A stretch of 64,000 nt of DNA from Massospora cicadina (Eukaryota > Entomophthoromycota > Entomophthoromycetes > Entomophthorales > Entomophthoraceae): assembly GCA_022478985.1 (NCBI GenBank), contig JAKSZP010006600.1:238262-302261 (forward strand), in the 5' to 3' direction. Shown one piece after another: positions 61,130-64,000 of the stretch (within the stretch, counting starts at the first letter, position 1; each line of letters starts with the position of its first letter). The translations under genes were made by a program, and so were the position numbers. The notes beneath the pieces are model-generated. The model was not told the DNA's origin. It was given only the letters and a program-made list of their open reading frames with translations, and did not search any database.

Positions 61130-62643
61130 TATGCTCATAAAGATAGTCCTTTCACAGCCTTTGTTGGATGAATATACTATGGTTCTTGCCAAGAGTTCGT
61201 TAAATCAATAGTATACTACCAGAGGCTATTACGTGAAGGATGAGATGTGGTTTCAGGGGCGCCTATGGGTTCCCACCGGACCACTCCGCCTGGACATCTG
61301 GGACCATCCTGACGAATCACCGTTTATCATTCTGTGAAGGCAAAGACTCAGGAGCTTATTTGCCATTCTTAAAATTGGAAGGAGTTAGCTGTGCATGTGG
61401 CAAGGTATTGTAAAGAGTTCCTGGTCTGCAACCAAATGAAACCAAATCGCCAGACATTAGTGGGGTTATTGGTACCAGTTCAAAATGCTTAAGGGCCTTG
61501 GACGTCTTTATCAGTAATTTTATCACAAAATAACTTGGATCTGATGGCTATGATGCCATCATGGTAGCGGTGGACAATTTTACGAAGTTTACCCACTTTA
61601 TTCCCTGCAGAGCCACAGTAACAGCAGCAGAGATGGCTAAGCTCTTTGTATCTCAAGTTTTTGCCTTTTCATGGGGTTCCCTCAAGAAACAATTAGTGAT
61701 TTGGGGCCCCAGAACTTCTGTATTTTGGGAAGATTTGTGTAAGGCTCTTTTGATCCGTCCCTGCCATTCAACTGCCTTTCATCCCCAATAAGATGGGCAA
61801 CTGAACGAGTGCACCAGTGCTTAAAGCAGTTCCTGTGGTGTTACACTGCCACAGACCATTCAGATTGGGTTTCCCATCTCCAGATGACCCAATCTAGCTA
61901 TAACAGCGCCCAACTTGCATCTATTGGTTGTTCCCCCTTTTACTCCAACTATTGATTTAACCTTGAATTCAACATGGAGCCCCATTGTGGATCCAATGTG
62001 GAAGCAGTGATGGACTTTGCGAAAATGATCAAGAAAGTACACCAGAGGGTGAGCACAAACTTAGATGCAGCTGTGTAAGCTTACAAAGAGAACGCAGATG
62101 TGAAGAGACAGGTAGGTCCTGCGTACAAGGAAGGGGATCTTGTGATGCTGGATGCTAAAAACATTCTCATCAAGCAACCATGTAAAGAACTGGGACCTAA
62201 GAGGATTGGGCCTTATCACATTGTCATAAAGGCGGGCACGTTTCATAAAGTTAATTCTCTCCCCTCTTTCCAGATCTTTCTGATCTTCCAGGAAAGCAAG
62301 CTTACGTTGTTTGAGGGCCCCCCACCAGAGACTCCAAAGCTTAACTCATAGATGGAGCGCCAGAGTGGGAAGTGGAGGAGATTGTTGCCTCACGCAGAGT
62401 CAGAAGAAGGCTTGATTATCTAGTATACTGGAAGAGATTAGATGTAGCGTAAAAAAGCTGGGTACCAGTGCGCAACTGTGCCCATGCTCAAGATTTGATC
62501 AAAGTGTTCCATGAGTGGTTCCATGAAACTGCAGGACCCAAGTCTCAGCAAATATCACTGCTAAGAAGTTGGCTTCTTCCCACAAATATTTTCCTTGGCA
62601 AAAGCCCCTTGAGGGGGGTAGAGCCTCAAAAAATGGGAGGTAC
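61130..62643 (+). pseudogene. Element E integrase and chromodomain
   Basis: Zinc part degraded (CKEFLVCNQMKPN, one Cys lost). The core is only partly readable (61561-61791: VDNFTKFTHFIPCRATVTAA, FHPQ-stop-DGQLNE). The tail has VGPAYKEGDLVMLDAKNILI and LFEGPPPETPK. Chromodomain at 62352-62540: EWEVEEIVASRRVRRRLDYL, VYWKRLD, SWVPVRN, DLIKVFHEWF, with one stop. Polypurine-like AAAAAATGGGAGG precedes the 3' LTR. Confidence 0.83.
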
Positions 62644-63537
62644 CATCATAATCTGATGACATAGATTATGAGGACCAACTCAAAAGATAAAGCTAGTCCA
62701 AAGAGGCTAAAAAGTGAAGTTAGCAGGCCTTCCTAACCTCAGACATACCCTAGAACAGCACTGAGTTTAGTCCAGATATGCCCAGGTCAGTCTAGGGGAT
62801 GTGCATGACGCTCATCCCTGTGTTGCAGCAAGGGCATTAAAACGCACTAGCTATATCTTGATCAGATACAGTTTTATTTGATTTCTTGGTGAACAGGGTC
62901 TCAAAACCCGTTCAAATTCTGAAATTTGAAATTGGGTCAGCTGCGCCTCTAATCAATTACTCAAGTTTTGGCATTTTCAAGCTATAGTACCCAAGCCAAT
63001 GGGAGCATGCATTTAAAGGTGCACTTAGGCATAGTAACATAACCACCAATGGATGATTGCGCCCCAATTGTTTAAATATGTTCCCCTGAGACCAACTTTC
63101 CTTGTTGGTTGACTCCTTTGATAAGATTATCTGTTCTTTTCATTTTTTAAGATTTATGGTTACTGATTTATCCTGTGCATGGATCTCTTTGGAGAGGTCT
63201 TTAACAACGTTGGCCGTTATATTTTCATTAAAGTATCTACAAGATCAAGTGAACTGTTGGTCCCCCTTGGCCCCCTCCAGGCCAAGGCACCAATACACTC
63301 AGTACATGTCTTCACTTGGATATGGGCTCCCCCATGGGGTTCACCCAAGTGTTACTTTTTATTAGTTTCCAACTACTCTATATCGCGCTGTACACCCTTG
63401 CAATGTGTTACTTTGACTCTGGTGCCATCCTCGGTGCCCTTTTTTTTATAATCCTAATAATGGGTTCCATGGCAGCATGGCTTTTCACTGCGCACCACCT
63501 CACTAAGAACTGGAAAGTTACAGACGCTCACCTTACA
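62644..63537 (+). repeat. Element E 3' LTR
   Basis: Aligned with 57519-58410 throughout; ends CACCTTACA. The differences are mostly transitions and small indels. Confidence 0.9.
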
Positions 63538-63542
63538 GATTC

Positions 63543-64000
63543 TGCTCTTCAGACAACTCTCGCCTTTGTACTTCACAAATCTTACAAAATTAGACACTTT
63601 AGGCTATTTTCCTGGGCGAGAGAATTGTGATCTCTGACATACACTAAGGTTAATACTGAGTTTAATCCTTAGACAAGACTGACCTAAAATAAGAAGAAAT
63701 TTCCATAACTATTAAACCTACTATGAGCACTGCCACTCTTAAACAGTTTAAGAATTTGCTACAGAAGTACTGACCACTAAAAACCTTTTGTTAATAGCAT
63801 AACTAAAGTTATTGTGATCATACAGAAGATGCGTGACTTGACAGAATTGGACATTGGGACTCCAATCAACGTCATATTATATAGGCTCATGAAGAAGCTA
63901 AAGTTCATTCCCAATATTTATTATAATGTGAAAAACTACACCGTATGAACAGACATTACCCACACTCTAGGAGTCTATTCAGCGCTCCCCTTACAGTTTT
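63543..64000 (+). pseudogene. Gypsy protease relic at the window edge
   Basis: TELDIGTPINVILYRLMKKL at about 63840-63900 and HTLGVYSALPLQF at the end match the A-type protease (VDSGAPINIVSTKLLKMMK, GVYSALPL). The catalytic DSGA is DIGT. Preceding sequence is uninformative. The element continues beyond the window. Confidence 0.6.

Larger units (their letters stand above)
57519..63537 (+). mobile_element. Chromovirus E (Ty3/Gypsy with chromodomain), plus strand
   Basis: LTRs 57519-58410 (892 bp) and 62644-63537 (894 bp). Perfect duplication GATTC at 57514-57518 and 63538-63542. The 3' LTR starts CA instead of TG (two transitions). Same family as D and H: LTR start TGTTATGGTC against TGTCATGTTC, end CCTTACA. 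Internal region 4.23 kb with protease, RT, RNase H, integrase, chromodomain. No recognisable gag. More decayed than D. Confidence 0.92.

Overview
This window is eukaryotic and almost certainly fungal: a repeat-packed chromosome segment with one recognisable host gene. Fungal affinity rests on a calmodulin-dependent-kinase-type gene cut by eight introns (32-137 nt), on chromodomain-bearing Ty3/Gypsy elements (chromoviruses), and on a two-ORF LINE with CCHC knuckles. I cannot name the species. A repeat-bloated plant-pathogenic or early-diverging fungus is a guess only.

Layout. (1) 1-14.15 kb: Gypsy element B on the minus strand is split by the complete plus-strand Gypsy element A (462-10383). 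A carries a 53-bp LINE scrap in its 5' LTR, a 33-bp LINE scrap in gag and a tRNA-type SINE in its 3' LTR. B itself sits in an older minus-strand chromovirus relic. (2) 14.15-19 kb: decayed chromovirus and LTR relics. (3) 19-22.5 kb: the kinase gene (minus, 21640-20191), reconstructed as nine exons with an unbroken 300-codon frame and two micro-exons (8 and 11 nt). (4) 22.5-27.9 kb: a second SINE and decayed Gypsy gag and LTR relics. (5) 27.9-37.2 kb: a three-level nest. A solo LTR (H) was hit by chromovirus D (minus), whose 3' LTR was then hit by a short LTR element G. (6) 38.4-56.2 kb: Gypsy element C (plus) holds three later insertions: a 1.3-kb half-LINE in protease, the gag-bearing deletion derivative I after integrase, and a full-length 6.45-kb LINE (L) in the 3' LTR. 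(7) 57.5-63.5 kb: chromovirus E (plus). A protease relic fills the right edge.

Target-site duplications fix the nested insertion edges: H ATTCT, D CCAAC, G CCCCA/TCCCA, E GATTC, I CCTGA, C AACTC/AACTT, A GCTTC/GCTTG, L 17 bp with one mismatch, half-LINE 11 bp, LINE scraps 11 and 12 bp, SINEs 14 and 17 bp. Only B's outer edge is uncertain.

The retroelements supply their own toolkits (Gag, protease, RT, RNase H, integrase, some with a chromodomain), but nearly every copy carries stops, frameshifts or catalytic-residue changes. The most unusual signals are a conserved open frame inside the LTRs of the chromovirus family (with a related motif in the G-type LTRs), the kinase micro-exons, and LINE insertions as short as 33 bp with clean duplications.
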